A stretch of 64,000 bases of DNA from Chryseolinea sp. H1M3-3 (GCF_029360725.1 NZ_JARKMY010000010.1:886431-950430); one strand, 5' to 3'. Positions 29,319 through 39,992 are shown, counted from the stretch's first letter. Notes: generated by a model not told the origin, from the letters alone. A program made the numbers and translations.

Positions 29319-30714
29319 ATATGTGAAGGGGACGGTTAGCGGTTGCAGCAAGACACGCCTCTTTAACGGCCTCCATATACGTCGGGTGAGCATGCGACAT
29401 GCGCGCAACGTCCTCAGCTGACGCACGGAATTCCATCGCTGTAACACCTGCGGCAATCATATCAGCTGCCCGCGCACCAACGATGTGCACACCAAGAATT
29501 TCATCTGTTTGTTTATCTGCCAGAATTTTGACCAAACCATCGGTATCCATGCTGGCACGCGCGCGGCCCAATGCTTTGTAAGGAAAAGTTCCGGTTTTGT
29601 AAGCACGCCCCTGATTTTTTAACTGTTCTTCAGTATAACCTACGCTGGCTACTTCGGGCCAGGTGTATACAACGCCTGGGATAAGCAAATAATTTATATG
29701 TGGCTTCTGTCCCGCCATTTGTTCTGCAACGAATACACCCTCTTCTTCGGCCTTGTGAGCAAGCATCGCGCCTCGGACAACATCGCCTATAGCGTAAATA
29801 TTATCAACGTTTGTTTTCAAATGATCATCTACTGGGATTTGACCTTTGACTGTTTCAATCCCAACTTTATCAAGACCAAGTCCGTCTGTATAGGGCTTTC
29901 TTCCTATGCTCACCAAACAATAATCACCCTTCAATTCTAAAACCTTACCATCTTTTGCCTCAGCTTTTAGAACAACTTCTTTTCCTTTGTTTTCAACTGC
30001 CGTTACCTTATGACCGAGGTAAATATCCATTCCCATTTTTTTTGCAACTTTCTGGAGTTCTTTGCCCATGGTGCCGTCCATCGTCGGAATGAGGCTGTCG
30101 AGAAACTCAACTACTGTTACTTTAGAACCCAGTCTTGCATACACCGAACCCAATTCCATACCAATGACGCCGCCGCCGATCACAATAAGATGAGAAGGGA
30201 TTTCGGTAAGCGTGAGTGCTTCAGTACTGGAGATTATTCTTTTTTTGTCAAAAGGCGCAAATGGGAGTGGCGTTGGTTTCGATCCTGTCGCGATAATTAC
30301 CTTGTCTGTTGTGACTTGAGTTTCTTTGCCGTCCGAAGATGTAACCTTGATGGTATTTTTATCAATAAATGAACCTGTGCCTTTTAAAACATCGATCTTA
30401 TTTTTTTTCATCAGGAATGCGATCCCGTCGACGTTGGATTTCACAACATCTTCCTTCCGCTTAATCATCTGTTTGATATTAACCTTGGGGGCCGGTATAT
30501 CAATGCCATGTTCCTTAAAATGTTCTTTCGCGTTGATGAAATGTTCAGACGAATCAAGCAAGGCTTTGGATGGAATGCATCCTACATTTAAACATGTGCC
30601 TCCTAAGGTATCATACTTTTCAATGATGGCAGTTTTAAATCCTAGTTGCGCACAGCGAATCGCTGCTACATAACCACCAGGACCAGAACCAATAACCGTG
30701 ACGTTGTATTGCAT
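29317..30714 (-). CDS. lpdA: Dihydrolipoyl dehydrogenase, paralogue 2 (with sucAB)
   Basis: 465 residues. FAD site VIGSGPGGYVAA, redox pair Cys41/Cys46 in GGTCLNVGCIPSK (the mitochondrial/alpha-proteobacterial-like form), NAD site VIGGGVIGMELGSVY, active-site base in HAHPTYMEAVKEA. It follows sucB by 42 bp on the same strand, so it is most likely the E3 of the 2-oxoglutarate dehydrogenase complex. Differs clearly from the convergent paralogue in the cysteine motif. Confidence 0.93.
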   Translation of the reverse strand: MQYNVTVIGSGPGGYVAAIRCAQLGFKTAIIEKYDTLGGTCLNVGCIPSKALLDSSEHFINAKEHFKEHGIDIPAPKVNIKQMIKRKEDVVKSNVDGIAFLMKKNKIDVLKGTGSFIDKNTIKVTSSDGKETQVTTDKVIIATGSKPTPLPFAPFDKKRIISSTEALTLTEIPSHLIVIGGGVIGMELGSVYARLGSKVTVVEFLDSLIPTMDGTMGKELQKVAKKMGMDIYLGHKVTAVENKGKEVVLKAEAKDGKVLELKGDYCLVSIGRKPYTDGLGLDKVGIETVKGQIPVDDHLKTNVDNIYAIGDVVRGAMLAHKAEEEGVFVAEQMAGQKPHINYLLIPGVVYTWPEVASVGYTEEQLKNQGRAYKTGTFPYKALGRARASMDTDGLVKILADKQTDEILGVHIVGARAADMIAAGVTAMEFRASAEDVARMSHAHPTYMEAVKEACLAATANRPLHI

Positions 30715-30756
30715 GGAGAGAAAAAATGAATTGGATATTAAATAAAAAATAAACGT

Positions 30757-32286
30757 TTAAACACCGAGGATCAATCTTCCGGGATCTTCCAACATCTCTT
30801 TAACTCTCACCAGGAAACTTACTGATTCGCGTCCATCTACGATTCTATGATCGTATGACAACGCGAGATACATAATAGGACGAACAACAATTTCCCCGTT
30901 TTTAACAACAGGGCGTTCTACAATATTATGCATTCCTAAAATGGCAGATTGTGGTGGATTAAGTATTGGCGTAGAAAGCATTGACCCAAAGACGCCGCCG
31001 TTTGTAATGGAAAACGTCCCTCCCGTCATTTCTTCAATAGAAAGTTTACCATCCCGACCTTTAGTGGCCAGACGCACAACCTCTCCTTCTATCTGGTTAA
31101 AAGATAACAGTTCAGCATTGCGAATTACTGGTACTACCAGTCCTCGAGGCGTTGATACCGCGATGGATATATCACAATAATCATGATAGACAATCTCATC
31201 ACCTTCGACAGATGCATTCACTGCCGGAAAGTCTTTTAGGGCAGCACAAACTGCTTTGGTGAAGAAGGACATAAAACCCAACCCGACACCATATTTTTCC
31301 TTAAACTGATCTTTATACTTTGAACGCATGTCCATGATCGGCTTCATGTCTACCTCATTAAAAGTAGTGAGCATAGCCGTTTCATTTTTTACCGATACGA
31401 GCCGTTTTGCTATCGTCTTTCGCAACGATGTCATTTTCTCCTTGCGTATATTTCTGGATCCACCAGAAGAAATCACAGGTGCTGCCTGCGAAGGTTGCGC
31501 CTTTGTCTCCGCAGGTTTTGTTGTCGATGGCTGCGCCTTCACGGCATCCTCTTTCGTTATTCTTCCACCAACACCATTACCTTGTACCTGATTTGCAGGA
31601 ATGCCTTTCTCACTTAATATTTTTGCTGCGGCCGGCGAGGGATGGCCCGCCGCGTACGATTTGTCGCTTCCTCCACTCGAGGCGCTAACCGCTGTTTCCT
31701 TTTTTTCCTGCGGTTCTGTCACAGGTGATTCCCCAGTTATTTCAATTTTACAAATCAACCCTCCGATTGGCAACGTCTCTTTTTCTTTTGCTACAATATG
31801 CAAAATACCAGTCGCCTCAGCGGGTAGCTCAAAGGTTGCTTTATCAGACTCAACTTCTGCAATAACCTCATCAAGCTTTACAAAATCGCCCTCTTTTTTA
31901 AGCCAGGTGGAAATTGTTACCTCGGTAATAGACTCACCTACCGCAGGCACCTTCATTTCCTTAATACCACCACTTACTTTTGACTCAGTTTTCTGAGGCT
32001 GTGGTGTACTGGCGGTGGCGGGCGCTTTGGGAGGCTGTGGTGCTTGCGCTGCTCCGGGCTCGATTTCACAAATGGTTTCCCCAATGGGTACTGTTGTACC
32101 CTGTTGCTTGAGTATCTTTAAAACACCGTCACTTTGAGCAGTCAACTCGAAGGTTGCTTTGTCCGATTCCAGTTCTGCAATAACTTCGTCCAGTTTAACG
32201 ACATCGCCATCCTTCTTTAGCCAATTTGCAATTGTAACTTCAGAAATAGATTCTCCAACTGTAGGTACTTTTATTTGTATAGCCAT
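30757..32286 (-). CDS. sucB: 2-oxoglutarate dehydrogenase E2, two lipoyl domains
   Basis: 509 residues. Two tandem lipoyl domains: lipoyl-lysine 43 ([11 protein letters not shown]) and lipoyl-lysine 149 ([11 protein letters not shown]), each followed by an Ala/Pro-rich linker. Then an E3-binding segment (about 215-250, [14 protein letters not shown]) and the trimer-forming catalytic domain with His480 in DHRIVDG. Transfers succinyl from the lipoyl arm to CoA. Most SucB proteins have one lipoyl domain; two is a variant. Lies 38 bp downstream of sucA and upstream of lpdA. Confidence 0.92.
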   Translation of the reverse strand: MAIQIKVPTVGESISEVTIANWLKKDGDVVKLDEVIAELESDKATFELTAQSDGVLKILKQQGTTVPIGETICEIEPGAAQAPQPPKAPATASTPQPQKTESKVSGGIKEMKVPAVGESITEVTISTWLKKEGDFVKLDEVIAEVESDKATFELPAEATGILHIVAKEKETLPIGGLICKIEITGESPVTEPQEKKETAVSASSGGSDKSYAAGHPSPAAAKILSEKGIPANQVQGNGVGGRITKEDAVKAQPSTTKPAETKAQPSQAAPVISSGGSRNIRKEKMTSLRKTIAKRLVSVKNETAMLTTFNEVDMKPIMDMRSKYKDQFKEKYGVGLGFMSFFTKAVCAALKDFPAVNASVEGDEIVYHDYCDISIAVSTPRGLVVPVIRNAELLSFNQIEGEVVRLATKGRDGKLSIEEMTGGTFSITNGGVFGSMLSTPILNPPQSAILGMHNIVERPVVKNGEIVVRPIMYLALSYDHRIVDGRESVSFLVRVKEMLEDPGRLILGV

Positions 32287-32324
32287 TCAGTGATTTGTTA
32301 AATTATTAGAGGGTTTAAAAGACG

Positions 32325-35045
32325 TTATATCTCAAACGCTTTATTCACTATTTTGTCTTGTTCAACTTTATGGATCTTTGAATAACCCGTAGCCGGCGAA
32401 GCACTTGCCTTGCGTGATACAAATTCCAGGTCATACTTGGGCATCATTCGAAGGATATAACTTAAGGCTCCCATGTTAGATGGTTCTTCTTGCGTCCATA
32501 CCAATTTGGCATCTTTATATTTCTTTAGAACACCTTTGAGTTGCTTTTCAGGAAAAGGATGAAGCTGTTCCAGTCGCACAATAGCAGTATCCTTTATTTT
32601 TTTCTTTTGTTGAACTTCGGCCAGGTCGTAATAAATCTTTCCCGAACATAGAATAACACGCTTTACATCTTTTACGGAAACATTCGGGTCATCGAGTATT
32701 TCACTAAAGGTTCCTGACGTGAATTCTTTGATAGGAGAAACAACGGCCGGATGACGTAGCAGTGATTTCGGAGAAAATACAACACAGGGTTTACGGAACG
32801 GCCATGCTACCTGTCTCCTCAACAAATGGAAGAAGTTTGCGGGCGTAGTAGGATTTGCAACAATCATGTTATACTCAGCTGATTGTTGTAAGAATCTTTC
32901 AGGCCTGCAACTTGAGTGTTCTGGCCCCTGACCTTCGTACCCATGAGGCAATAACATTACCAGCCCATTCATCCGTTGCCATTTGGATTCTGCGCTGGAG
33001 ATAAATTGGTCAATAATTACCTGGGCGCCATTTGCAAAATCTCCAAACTGAGCTTCCCACAAAACCAATGCACTTGGAGAGGACATGGCATAACCATATT
33101 CAAAACCAAGCACTCCGAACTCGGACAGCAACGAATTGTAAATACTGAATTTTGTCTGATTCTTTTCAATGTTATTTAAGCCACAATACGGTTCGTTCGT
33201 GTTTGCATCAAAAAAGTACGCATGACGGTGTGAAAATGTACCTCGCTTCACGTCTTGGCCGGACATTCGAACAGGGGTTTTATCAAGCAATAAGGAGCCA
33301 TACGCCAATAGCTCTGCATCTGCCCATCCTAATATTTTGCTTTCAAAGAAAGCATTGGTGCGATCTTTCAAAAGTTTTTCAATTTGCTTAAGGGGTTTAA
33401 ATCCTTCTGGGATTGACGTCAGTGCTTTTCCCACTTTCTCGATTACGCTTTCTTTAATTCCAGTCTCCGGTGACTTATCAAAATCTTCTGGCTTTGCCCA
33501 CCGCATTTCCTCCCATTCCGCTTCCATTTTCTGCGGCTTGTAAGGCAATGGTTTTTGCTTCACTTCATTCAACCGGTCCTGCAGTTGGTTTCTGAAATTT
33601 TTATCCATCTCATCTGCCAATGCCGCATCCACATCACCTCTTTCGATCAATTTCTTAACATAAATTTCCCGCGGGTTTTCATGTTTAGCAATGAGGTTAT
33701 ATAATTTTGGTTGGGTGAATTTTGGTTCGTCCGCCTCATTGTGTCCGTGTCTGCGATAGCAGAGCAGGTCAATAAAAATATCTTTTCCAAATTTTTGCCG
33801 GTATTCAACGGCCAGGTTAGACACAAAGCTCACCGCCTCCGCATCATCGCCATTCACATGTAGTACTGGCGCATCGACAATCTTGGCAAGATCGGTACAG
33901 TATATACTTGTTCTGGCGTCATCATAATCAGTTGTAAAACCAACTTGATTATTAATTACAAAGTGTATTGTACCCCCTGTGGTATAGCCTGGCAGGCCTG
34001 ACATCTGAACAACTTCATATACGATTCCTTGTCCAGCCAAAGCCGCATCGCCATGAATTAAGATGGCCATACCTTTAGAAAGGTCACCTTTGTACTCATC
34101 ATCAATTTGACCTCGTGTATAACCGATTACCAATGGGTCGACCGCTTCTAAGTGGGAAGGATTGGGCGTGAGCTTTAAATAGATCTTTTTACCAGATGGT
34201 GTATTGACATGACTGGAATATCCCAGGTGATATTTCACATCGCCATCACCCATCGTCTGTTCAGGATTTACGTTACCTTCAAACTCCGTAAAAATCTGTT
34301 CATAGGTTTTACCCAAGATATTTGAAAGAACATTTAGTCGTCCACGATGTGCCATGCCGATAACGACTTCTTTTACATCAAGCGCAGCTGCCTTGTTGAT
34401 TATGGTTTGCAGCGCTGGAATTGTAGTCTCACCACCCTCAAGAGAGAATCGTTTTTGTCCTAGGAATTTTGTGTGAAGAAAATTTTCGAATACCACCGCT
34501 TCATTCAGCTTCGTCAGGATTCTTTTCTTTTCATCTATTGACGGCGTATAAACAAAATATTCCTGTTCACATTTTTGAAAAAACCATTGACGTATCTCAT
34601 CATTATGGATGAAGTTATACTCGAAGCCAATTGGCCCAAGATAGACGGCCTTTAACTTTTCAATGATCTTTCGTAATGTCGCACGACCCATTCCTATCTC
34701 TGACCCGACATCAAATTCCGTATCAAGATCTCCATCGGATAAGCCGACGCTTTTGTGATCGAAATTCACATTGTGATTTCTGCGGGGTCTTACAGGATTA
34801 GTCTTTGAAGTAAGGTGTCCAAAAGAACGATAAGTGAAAATCAGGTTTCTCACCTGCGTTTCTTTGATTGATAATGATTCATCGGCAGTAGCTTTGTGTC
34901 CGTTTGCTGCCTTTGAAGAAAAATCATATCCCTCGAAAAATTTTTGCCAGGTCGGATCTACTGAATTTGGATCTTTTTTGTAATCCTGATAAAGCCGGTC
35001 TATATAACCTACTTCAGCATTTGATATATACGAATATGTGCTCAT
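32325..35045 (-). CDS. sucA: 2-oxoglutarate dehydrogenase E1
   Basis: 906 residues from the ATG at 35045 (MSTYSYISNAEVGYIDRLY); the longer frame to 35087 would start upstream of the -7 element at 35063-35070. Thiamine-diphosphate enzyme that decarboxylates 2-oxoglutarate and passes succinyl to E2. Cofactor motif GDAALAGQGIVYEV with INNQVGFTT, and the pyrimidine-domain region GFEYGYAMSSPSALVLWEAQFGDF are clear. N-terminal E2-binding helix (YIDRLYQDYKKDP) present. First gene of sucA-sucB-lpdA. Confidence 0.94.
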   Translation of the reverse strand: MSTYSYISNAEVGYIDRLYQDYKKDPNSVDPTWQKFFEGYDFSSKAANGHKATADESLSIKETQVRNLIFTYRSFGHLTSKTNPVRPRRNHNVNFDHKSVGLSDGDLDTEFDVGSEIGMGRATLRKIIEKLKAVYLGPIGFEYNFIHNDEIRQWFFQKCEQEYFVYTPSIDEKKRILTKLNEAVVFENFLHTKFLGQKRFSLEGGETTIPALQTIINKAAALDVKEVVIGMAHRGRLNVLSNILGKTYEQIFTEFEGNVNPEQTMGDGDVKYHLGYSSHVNTPSGKKIYLKLTPNPSHLEAVDPLVIGYTRGQIDDEYKGDLSKGMAILIHGDAALAGQGIVYEVVQMSGLPGYTTGGTIHFVINNQVGFTTDYDDARTSIYCTDLAKIVDAPVLHVNGDDAEAVSFVSNLAVEYRQKFGKDIFIDLLCYRRHGHNEADEPKFTQPKLYNLIAKHENPREIYVKKLIERGDVDAALADEMDKNFRNQLQDRLNEVKQKPLPYKPQKMEAEWEEMRWAKPEDFDKSPETGIKESVIEKVGKALTSIPEGFKPLKQIEKLLKDRTNAFFESKILGWADAELLAYGSLLLDKTPVRMSGQDVKRGTFSHRHAYFFDANTNEPYCGLNNIEKNQTKFSIYNSLLSEFGVLGFEYGYAMSSPSALVLWEAQFGDFANGAQVIIDQFISSAESKWQRMNGLVMLLPHGYEGQGPEHSSCRPERFLQQSAEYNMIVANPTTPANFFHLLRRQVAWPFRKPCVVFSPKSLLRHPAVVSPIKEFTSGTFSEILDDPNVSVKDVKRVILCSGKIYYDLAEVQQKKKIKDTAIVRLEQLHPFPEKQLKGVLKKYKDAKLVWTQEEPSNMGALSYILRMMPKYDLEFVSRKASASPATGYSKIHKVEQDKIVNKAFEI

Positions 35046-35062
35046 GTATACGATTGAAAGCC

Positions 35063-35070
35063 CAAATGTA
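35063..35070 (-). promoter_or_regulatory. -7 element of sucA
   Basis: TACATTTG on the minus strand, an exact TAnnTTTG, 18 bases before the preferred sucA start. No clear -33 TTG at the right distance. Confidence 0.5.
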
Positions 35071-35234
35071 GAGAAGCCATATAACATTAAAAAATTGAGT
35101 ACTCGCGTACACGAATATAATGAAATTACTTATCGGCTTTTGGTTTTTGTCACGCATATAGACACCGGTGGCTCCTTTGCGCATCTTTTGTAAAATTCCT
35201 TTTTTGGACGTTAATCAGAAGAGAAAAAATCCAT

Positions 35235-35242
35235 TATCTTTG
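35235..35242 (+). promoter_or_regulatory. -7 element of rpsP
   Basis: TATCTTTG followed by CGGCC, an exact TAnnTTTG, giving a leader of about 40 nt to the rpsP ATG. No good -33 element at standard spacing. Confidence 0.5.
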
Positions 35243-35286
35243 CGGCCTTATAAAGGACGCGTTCCACATTAAAACCTAAAAAAGTA

Positions 35287-35817
35287 ATGGTTAAAATCAG
35301 ATTGGCCAGAAGAGGCCGCAAAAAACTAGCATTATACGATGTAGTCGTAGCCGATGCCAGGTCCCCACGTGATGGGCGATTTATTGAAAAAATCGGGACT
35401 TATAATCCCCTAACAGTCCCTGCCACTGTTGAGCTTAATGATGAAAAGGCTTTTAAATGGTTGATGAATGGCGCACAGCCGAGTGATACCGTAAAAGCGT
35501 TGCTTTCCACCCGCGGAATAATGTTGAAAAAACATTTGCAAATCGGTGTTATCAAGGGTGCTTTAACACAGGACCAGGCTGATAGCAAGTTACAGGATTG
35601 GCTTAAATCTAAAACCACGAAGTTGGAATCAACCCGCGATAAGCTTTCTCAATCCAAGGAAGCTGTTGCGAAGGCTCGTAAAGAAGCTGAAACTAAAATA
35701 AAAGAAGCTCGTGCTGAAGCCATTCGAAAGAAAGCTCAAGTACAAGAAGCTGCTGCTCCTGAACAGCCTGCAGAGGGTGAAGCCCCAGCTACTGAGACTC
35801 AGGAAGCTCAGGCTTAA
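35287..35817 (+). CDS. rpsP: Ribosomal protein S16, long form
   Basis: 176 residues. Residues 1-80 are the canonical S16 domain ([33 protein letters not shown]). It is followed by a coiled-coil, lysine/glutamate/alanine-rich extension ([20 protein letters not shown]) and a Pro/Glu/Ala tail; S16 elsewhere is often about 80-90 residues. This extended form is usual in Bacteroidota. First gene of the pair rpsP-rimM; the promoter lies 50 bp upstream. Confidence 0.95.
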   Translation: MVKIRLARRGRKKLALYDVVVADARSPRDGRFIEKIGTYNPLTVPATVELNDEKAFKWLMNGAQPSDTVKALLSTRGIMLKKHLQIGVIKGALTQDQADSKLQDWLKSKTTKLESTRDKLSQSKEAVAKARKEAETKIKEARAEAIRKKAQVQEAAAPEQPAEGEAPATETQEAQA

Positions 35818-35875
35818 TTATCAAAAGACTACTTTAAATGCCAATGCAGATTATGCGTTGGCATTTTTTATTATC

Positions 35876-36391
35876 ATGGAACTAGACGCGTGTTATAAAA
35901 TGGGTTGGATTGTAAAGCCCCATGGCCTAAAGGGTGAGGTGACAATCATGCTTGAAGATGACGCTCCTGCAGATTTATCCTCGATAGAATCTGTTTTTCT
36001 CGAACAAAATAGCCGGTTAGTGCCCTATTTTATAGAAGCAATTTCTGCTCAGGACAGAAAAGCATTTATAAAATTTGAAGATGTGGACACCTCAGAGCAA
36101 GCGAAAAAAATTTCTAAACAATCCATATATATTTCTAAATCACACCGACCAAAGGCAGATCGCGGCGAATTTTATGATGATGAGGTGGTGGGGTTTGAAG
36201 TTCATGATGAAGTGAATGGCTTATTAGGGGAAGTTCGAGAAGTGATGCAAGCCGGTCCTAACCGATTGTTAGTCGTCCAGCATGTTGATAAGGAAGTATT
36301 GATCCCCGTTAATGGTCCTTTTATTACTAGTATTAATAAGGTAAAAAAGAGCATCATAGTTGACCTGCCAGAGGGTTTTCTAGAACTATAA
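35876..36391 (+). CDS. rimM: Ribosome maturation factor RimM
   Basis: 171 residues from the ATG at 35876; the longer frame runs back inside rpsP and is rejected. RimM domain at the N-terminus (MGWIVKPHGLKGEVTIML) and PRC-barrel at the C-terminus (EFYDDEVVGFEVHDEVNGLLGEV ... LIPVNGPFITSIN). Assists 16S head maturation in 30S assembly by binding S19. It follows rpsP by 58 bp; its stop lies two bases from the convergent 935-residue gene. Confidence 0.93.
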   Translation: MELDACYKMGWIVKPHGLKGEVTIMLEDDAPADLSSIESVFLEQNSRLVPYFIEAISAQDRKAFIKFEDVDTSEQAKKISKQSIYISKSHRPKADRGEFYDDEVVGFEVHDEVNGLLGEVREVMQAGPNRLLVVQHVDKEVLIPVNGPFITSINKVKKSIIVDLPEGFLEL

Positions 36392-36393
36392 TG

Positions 36394-39201
36394 TTATCGC
36401 GCCTCTTTAATAGCAATAAGTTTTTCACCGCGAACTGGTTTCCCGTCCCTTGTTGTTCCTTCAACAACAATTCTATATTGAGTAGGGAGATCCGCAGCAT
36501 AAAACGAAACCTGGGCGATATTATTACCATCAGTTTTGACATTGGGATTCCAATATATCGTTGATCTATAATCAGCCCGTTCACTGCCATCGTTGGTAAG
36601 ATTGGAATGATTAGGCATCAAGAATTTTTTTGAGCTCGAGAAACCCGCAATTTGGATTTCCTCAAATCGCGCTTTTTCATTTTCGAATGAACTACCGCTA
36701 GACTGACGCGTTGTGATCAAGATCACCCCATTAGCCCCCCTGGATCCGTAAGACGCACCACTCGAATATTTTAAAACCTCTACTTTCTCAATTTCATCCG
36801 GACTGAGTTGGGAAAGCCGATCAACAAGGCTCTCAAATGACTCCATCGAATTTACTGGAACCCCATCAATGAGTACAAGGGGCTCAGCACTAGAATGCAC
36901 TGAACCTCCTGGTTGCGACGGGCCAAATGAAGTTGGGGGGCCGAGCAGCAATGTTCCATTAGCAACACGTAGCCCAGGAACCCTTCCTTGTAATGATGTG
37001 AGAATATTTGTCGAATTTGTAGCACGCAGCCACTCTCCTGTAATAGCAAAATCCGGAGAAATTATATTACCAGAATTTCCCTCTTTTAAACCGCGGATGG
37101 TTACTTCTTCGAGCATACGTGCCTCTCCCATTTGATAAAGTGAATTGTATTTTGATGGATTAGATTCTTTCACCACTTCTATCTTTAATGGATCTCTTAA
37201 TTTAACGCGAGGCGAAAGTCGTTTAACTGAATCCAATATCACTTTCCCCGGACGGCCTTTAATAGTTTTAGCAAGAATTGAAAGTTTTGAAGAATCATAA
37301 AGTTTTAGATTATTGAAAAAGAATTGTCCGTCTTCTTCTGTCGTGATGATAAAAACTTGTGCGTTCTTTTCCTGCGCGACGGTAATAATTCCTTGACTTT
37401 CTTTCCCCCGCTTTGTCACAAATTTTCCTTTAAAGTCAATACCTCGCTGTATGGTGTGCACGACTTGTACAGGAAACGAATCTTGCAATACAATAGAAGG
37501 TATACTAAAATCTGTTAAAATATTGGTTTCATTTATAGCTGGGACAGCTTGCTCGGTGTCAGTTACAGATACCGAAAAATTCGCAGGAATAAAGTTTTCA
37601 AGAAAATCTTTGGTGCCCAGCTTGACAGTTACAAGTTCTCGCATTTCAAAAGTATCCTTAGGCACCTCAATGGTAATTGTCATCACAGAATCGATAACGT
37701 TTAAGCTATCTGTTGTTTTACCGACTTCACTGTAATCAAGAATTTTAAGTGGTTTCACATATATTAACGTTGAATCAAAATTTAACATCCAGCGGGTATA
37801 GGCTCTTAAGAAATAATCCCCGCTCTCCACCGTTGGCGAAACGCTTAAATTACCCTCGACGCTTGCATTAGTGATGGGAAATATGCTGCTGGCCATAATA
37901 TTTTGAGAAGAATCAATAAGATCTACATACAGCACACTGCTTAGCGAATCTTTATAAACAGGCGTTATATAATTCATGTAGCCCCGAAACCATATAGTTT
38001 CGTTCGGGTAATAATATGATTTATCGGTATGCAAATAGGGCCGCTCTAGCAAATATGTTAAAGCATTTATTGGCTTCTCTCTATTGACTTGCCTGGTGGG
38101 AAATAAACTCTTCTTTGGAGAAGAAGGCATAAAATCATATGGAAGGAACTCTGCAATTCGGGCTTTGCTTATACTTCCGGATAACACCATATCGTAAGGA
38201 TTCAAAACGACACCTTGGGAGTTTATAATCAGATATGGCTTATCAACTTCAATCCAGCTGATGGGGTTCGAAACATTCCGATAAACCTTTGGATCATCAG
38301 CTTTGTTTAAGTAATGAACCTCCATCCTGGAGGGAATTTGAATTTTATACTGCGCAGGCATGGCCTCATCATGCGTGCGATCGACAATGTCATATTCCGA
38401 TATTTCTTTTCCAACATTACTATAAAAATTAGCTAATCGAATAATGTCATCCAGACCCGTGTTGTCCTTAAATAACTCAAATCCTTCACTCTTGGAATTT
38501 CGGCCTGCAATAGCCTTAAATAAATGCCGGCTTGAGCCAAAATAAACATCCTCTCGGTTCTTTCTCCATTGATTCCCCGTAGCAGAATCTGAGGTCTCCA
38601 TTAATTTATACCGGACATTGCCGTGAATAAAAAATTCCTCCGACCCGACGGAAAAGATCTTAATCTCATAGTACAATGTGTAACCTAAACTATAATTTTC
38701 TATTTGTAAAACATCCGATGCAGTCGCCTTAAAAAATCCACGATTATTATTTTCAAATTCTAAAATCCATGGATTCACAATCTCGCAACGCCTGGCATGA
38801 ATACTTGTTCCGAGAAATAAGGTCTTGAATTTCTCATAATCTCGCTGCCAGTTCTTATCTCTTTTTGAATGGATTTTTACCTCACGGAGTTCTTTCGAGT
38901 GTAATCTGATCGTAATGGTGATCGCCGCAGTATCTTTAATTGTGATTTTCGCTTGATAAAAATGGTGACCTATAAATGTCACAATCAGCTCATGTTGTCC
39001 TAAAGGAACATTTTTTAAGATAAATTCACCTTTTTCATCCGCGCTAGTACCCAATGTTGTATGATTGATAAAGGCTGAAGCATAGGGGAGCCGTTCATAT
39101 GTTCTGCTATTAATGACAACGCCCTTTATTGTACCAGTTTGCGCTAGTCCCTGTATTACAATAAGGGATAAAATCCAAACAACTATAAATTTCTTTATCA
39201 T
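36394..39201 (-). CDS. Carboxypeptidase-regulatory/MG2/TonB-plug composite protein, no barrel
   Basis: 935 residues with signal peptide (VWILSLIVIQGLAQ). Order: carboxypeptidase-regulatory-like beta-sandwich (about 23-105, GVVINSRTYERLPYASAFI); a long central part with an alpha-2-macroglobulin MG2-like segment (LHTDKSYYYPNETIWFRGY, SGDYFLRAYTRWM); and a TonB-receptor plug-like end (RVPGLRVANGT, LVLIDGVPVNSME, IEKVEVLKYSSGASYGSRG). No beta barrel follows the plug, so it is not a complete receptor. Such composites occur in Bacteroidota; role unknown, perhaps outer-membrane sensing or scaffold. It is inserted, in opposite orientation, between rimM and trmD. Confidence 0.72.
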   Translation of the reverse strand: MIKKFIVVWILSLIVIQGLAQTGTIKGVVINSRTYERLPYASAFINHTTLGTSADEKGEFILKNVPLGQHELIVTFIGHHFYQAKITIKDTAAITITIRLHSKELREVKIHSKRDKNWQRDYEKFKTLFLGTSIHARRCEIVNPWILEFENNNRGFFKATASDVLQIENYSLGYTLYYEIKIFSVGSEEFFIHGNVRYKLMETSDSATGNQWRKNREDVYFGSSRHLFKAIAGRNSKSEGFELFKDNTGLDDIIRLANFYSNVGKEISEYDIVDRTHDEAMPAQYKIQIPSRMEVHYLNKADDPKVYRNVSNPISWIEVDKPYLIINSQGVVLNPYDMVLSGSISKARIAEFLPYDFMPSSPKKSLFPTRQVNREKPINALTYLLERPYLHTDKSYYYPNETIWFRGYMNYITPVYKDSLSSVLYVDLIDSSQNIMASSIFPITNASVEGNLSVSPTVESGDYFLRAYTRWMLNFDSTLIYVKPLKILDYSEVGKTTDSLNVIDSVMTITIEVPKDTFEMRELVTVKLGTKDFLENFIPANFSVSVTDTEQAVPAINETNILTDFSIPSIVLQDSFPVQVVHTIQRGIDFKGKFVTKRGKESQGIITVAQEKNAQVFIITTEEDGQFFFNNLKLYDSSKLSILAKTIKGRPGKVILDSVKRLSPRVKLRDPLKIEVVKESNPSKYNSLYQMGEARMLEEVTIRGLKEGNSGNIISPDFAITGEWLRATNSTNILTSLQGRVPGLRVANGTLLLGPPTSFGPSQPGGSVHSSAEPLVLIDGVPVNSMESFESLVDRLSQLSPDEIEKVEVLKYSSGASYGSRGANGVILITTRQSSGSSFENEKARFEEIQIAGFSSSKKFLMPNHSNLTNDGSERADYRSTIYWNPNVKTDGNNIAQVSFYAADLPTQYRIVVEGTTRDGKPVRGEKLIAIKEAR

Positions 39202-39248
39202 AGCACCTAGTTTATAAATTTACTTACATTTTTTACAAACCGGTAATC

Positions 39249-39929
39249 ATGCACATCGATATAATCACATGTCTTCCCAAACTTATTGAAAGTCCTTTTT
39301 CAGATTCGATTTTAAAACGGGCCCAAAACAAAGGACTCGTCACCGTTAATATCATAGATTTAAGAAGTTATTCTATAGATAAGCACAAGTCAATTGATGA
39401 TTATTCTTTCGGTGGAGGCGCGGGTATGGTTATGATGATTGAGCCCATAGACCGTTGTCTTGAGGACTTGAAAACCAAGAGAACTTATGATGACATCATA
39501 TATATGAGCCCGGATGGCCAACTGCTGACACAACCGGTGGCCAATGAATTAAGCCTGAAAAATAATCTGATTTTGCTTTGTGGCCATTATAAGGGCGTTG
39601 ATGAACGAGTTCGTGAACATCTTGTCACCCGCGAAATCAGCATAGGAAACTACGTGCTATCGGGTGGCGAATTAGCCGCTGCAGTATTAGCTGATGCGGT
39701 GATCAGACTTGTACCCGGTGTGCTTTCCGACGAAACCTCGGCTTTGAGCGATTCTTTTCAGGATAATTTAATTGCTCCACCCGTGTATACACGTCCCGCT
39801 TCATATAAAGGATGGGACGTGCCCTCCGTTTTATTATCCGGCCACCAGGCGAAAATTGAAGAATGGAGGCATGAAAAGGCTGTTGAACGAACTAAGACAA
39901 GGAGGCCAAACCTTCTTTCTAATACCTAG
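39249..39929 (+). CDS. trmD: tRNA (guanine-N1)-methyltransferase
   Basis: 226 residues, trefoil-knot SPOUT enzyme. SAM-binding knot motifs [13 protein letters not shown] and [14 protein letters not shown] are complete; N-terminal [20 protein letters not shown] is typical. Methylates G37 of tRNAs to prevent +1 slippage. Normally directly after rimM; here an opposite-strand gene intervenes. Its own promoter is likely between 39202 and 39248. Followed by rplS at 91 bp. Confidence 0.95.
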   Translation: MHIDIITCLPKLIESPFSDSILKRAQNKGLVTVNIIDLRSYSIDKHKSIDDYSFGGGAGMVMMIEPIDRCLEDLKTKRTYDDIIYMSPDGQLLTQPVANELSLKNNLILLCGHYKGVDERVREHLVTREISIGNYVLSGGELAAAVLADAVIRLVPGVLSDETSALSDSFQDNLIAPPVYTRPASYKGWDVPSVLLSGHQAKIEEWRHEKAVERTKTRRPNLLSNT

Positions 39930-39984
39930 AACATCATTTTCTTAAACATTCTAGGTCCATCTTCCAAAAATTCAATTCTTTCCC

Positions 39985-39992
39985 TACCTTTG
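39985..39992 (+). promoter_or_regulatory. -7 element of rplS
   Basis: TACCTTTG followed by CAGTCC, an exact TAnnTTTG about 29 bases before the rplS ATG; the same TACCTTTGCAGTCC string precedes rplU on the other strand (46815-46802), a repeated ribosomal-protein promoter signature. Confidence 0.6.

Noticed and set aside
30010-30673. Plus-strand ORFs of 115-120 residues antisense to dihydrolipoyl dehydrogenase
   Set aside because: Shadow of the strongly conserved minus-strand enzyme.
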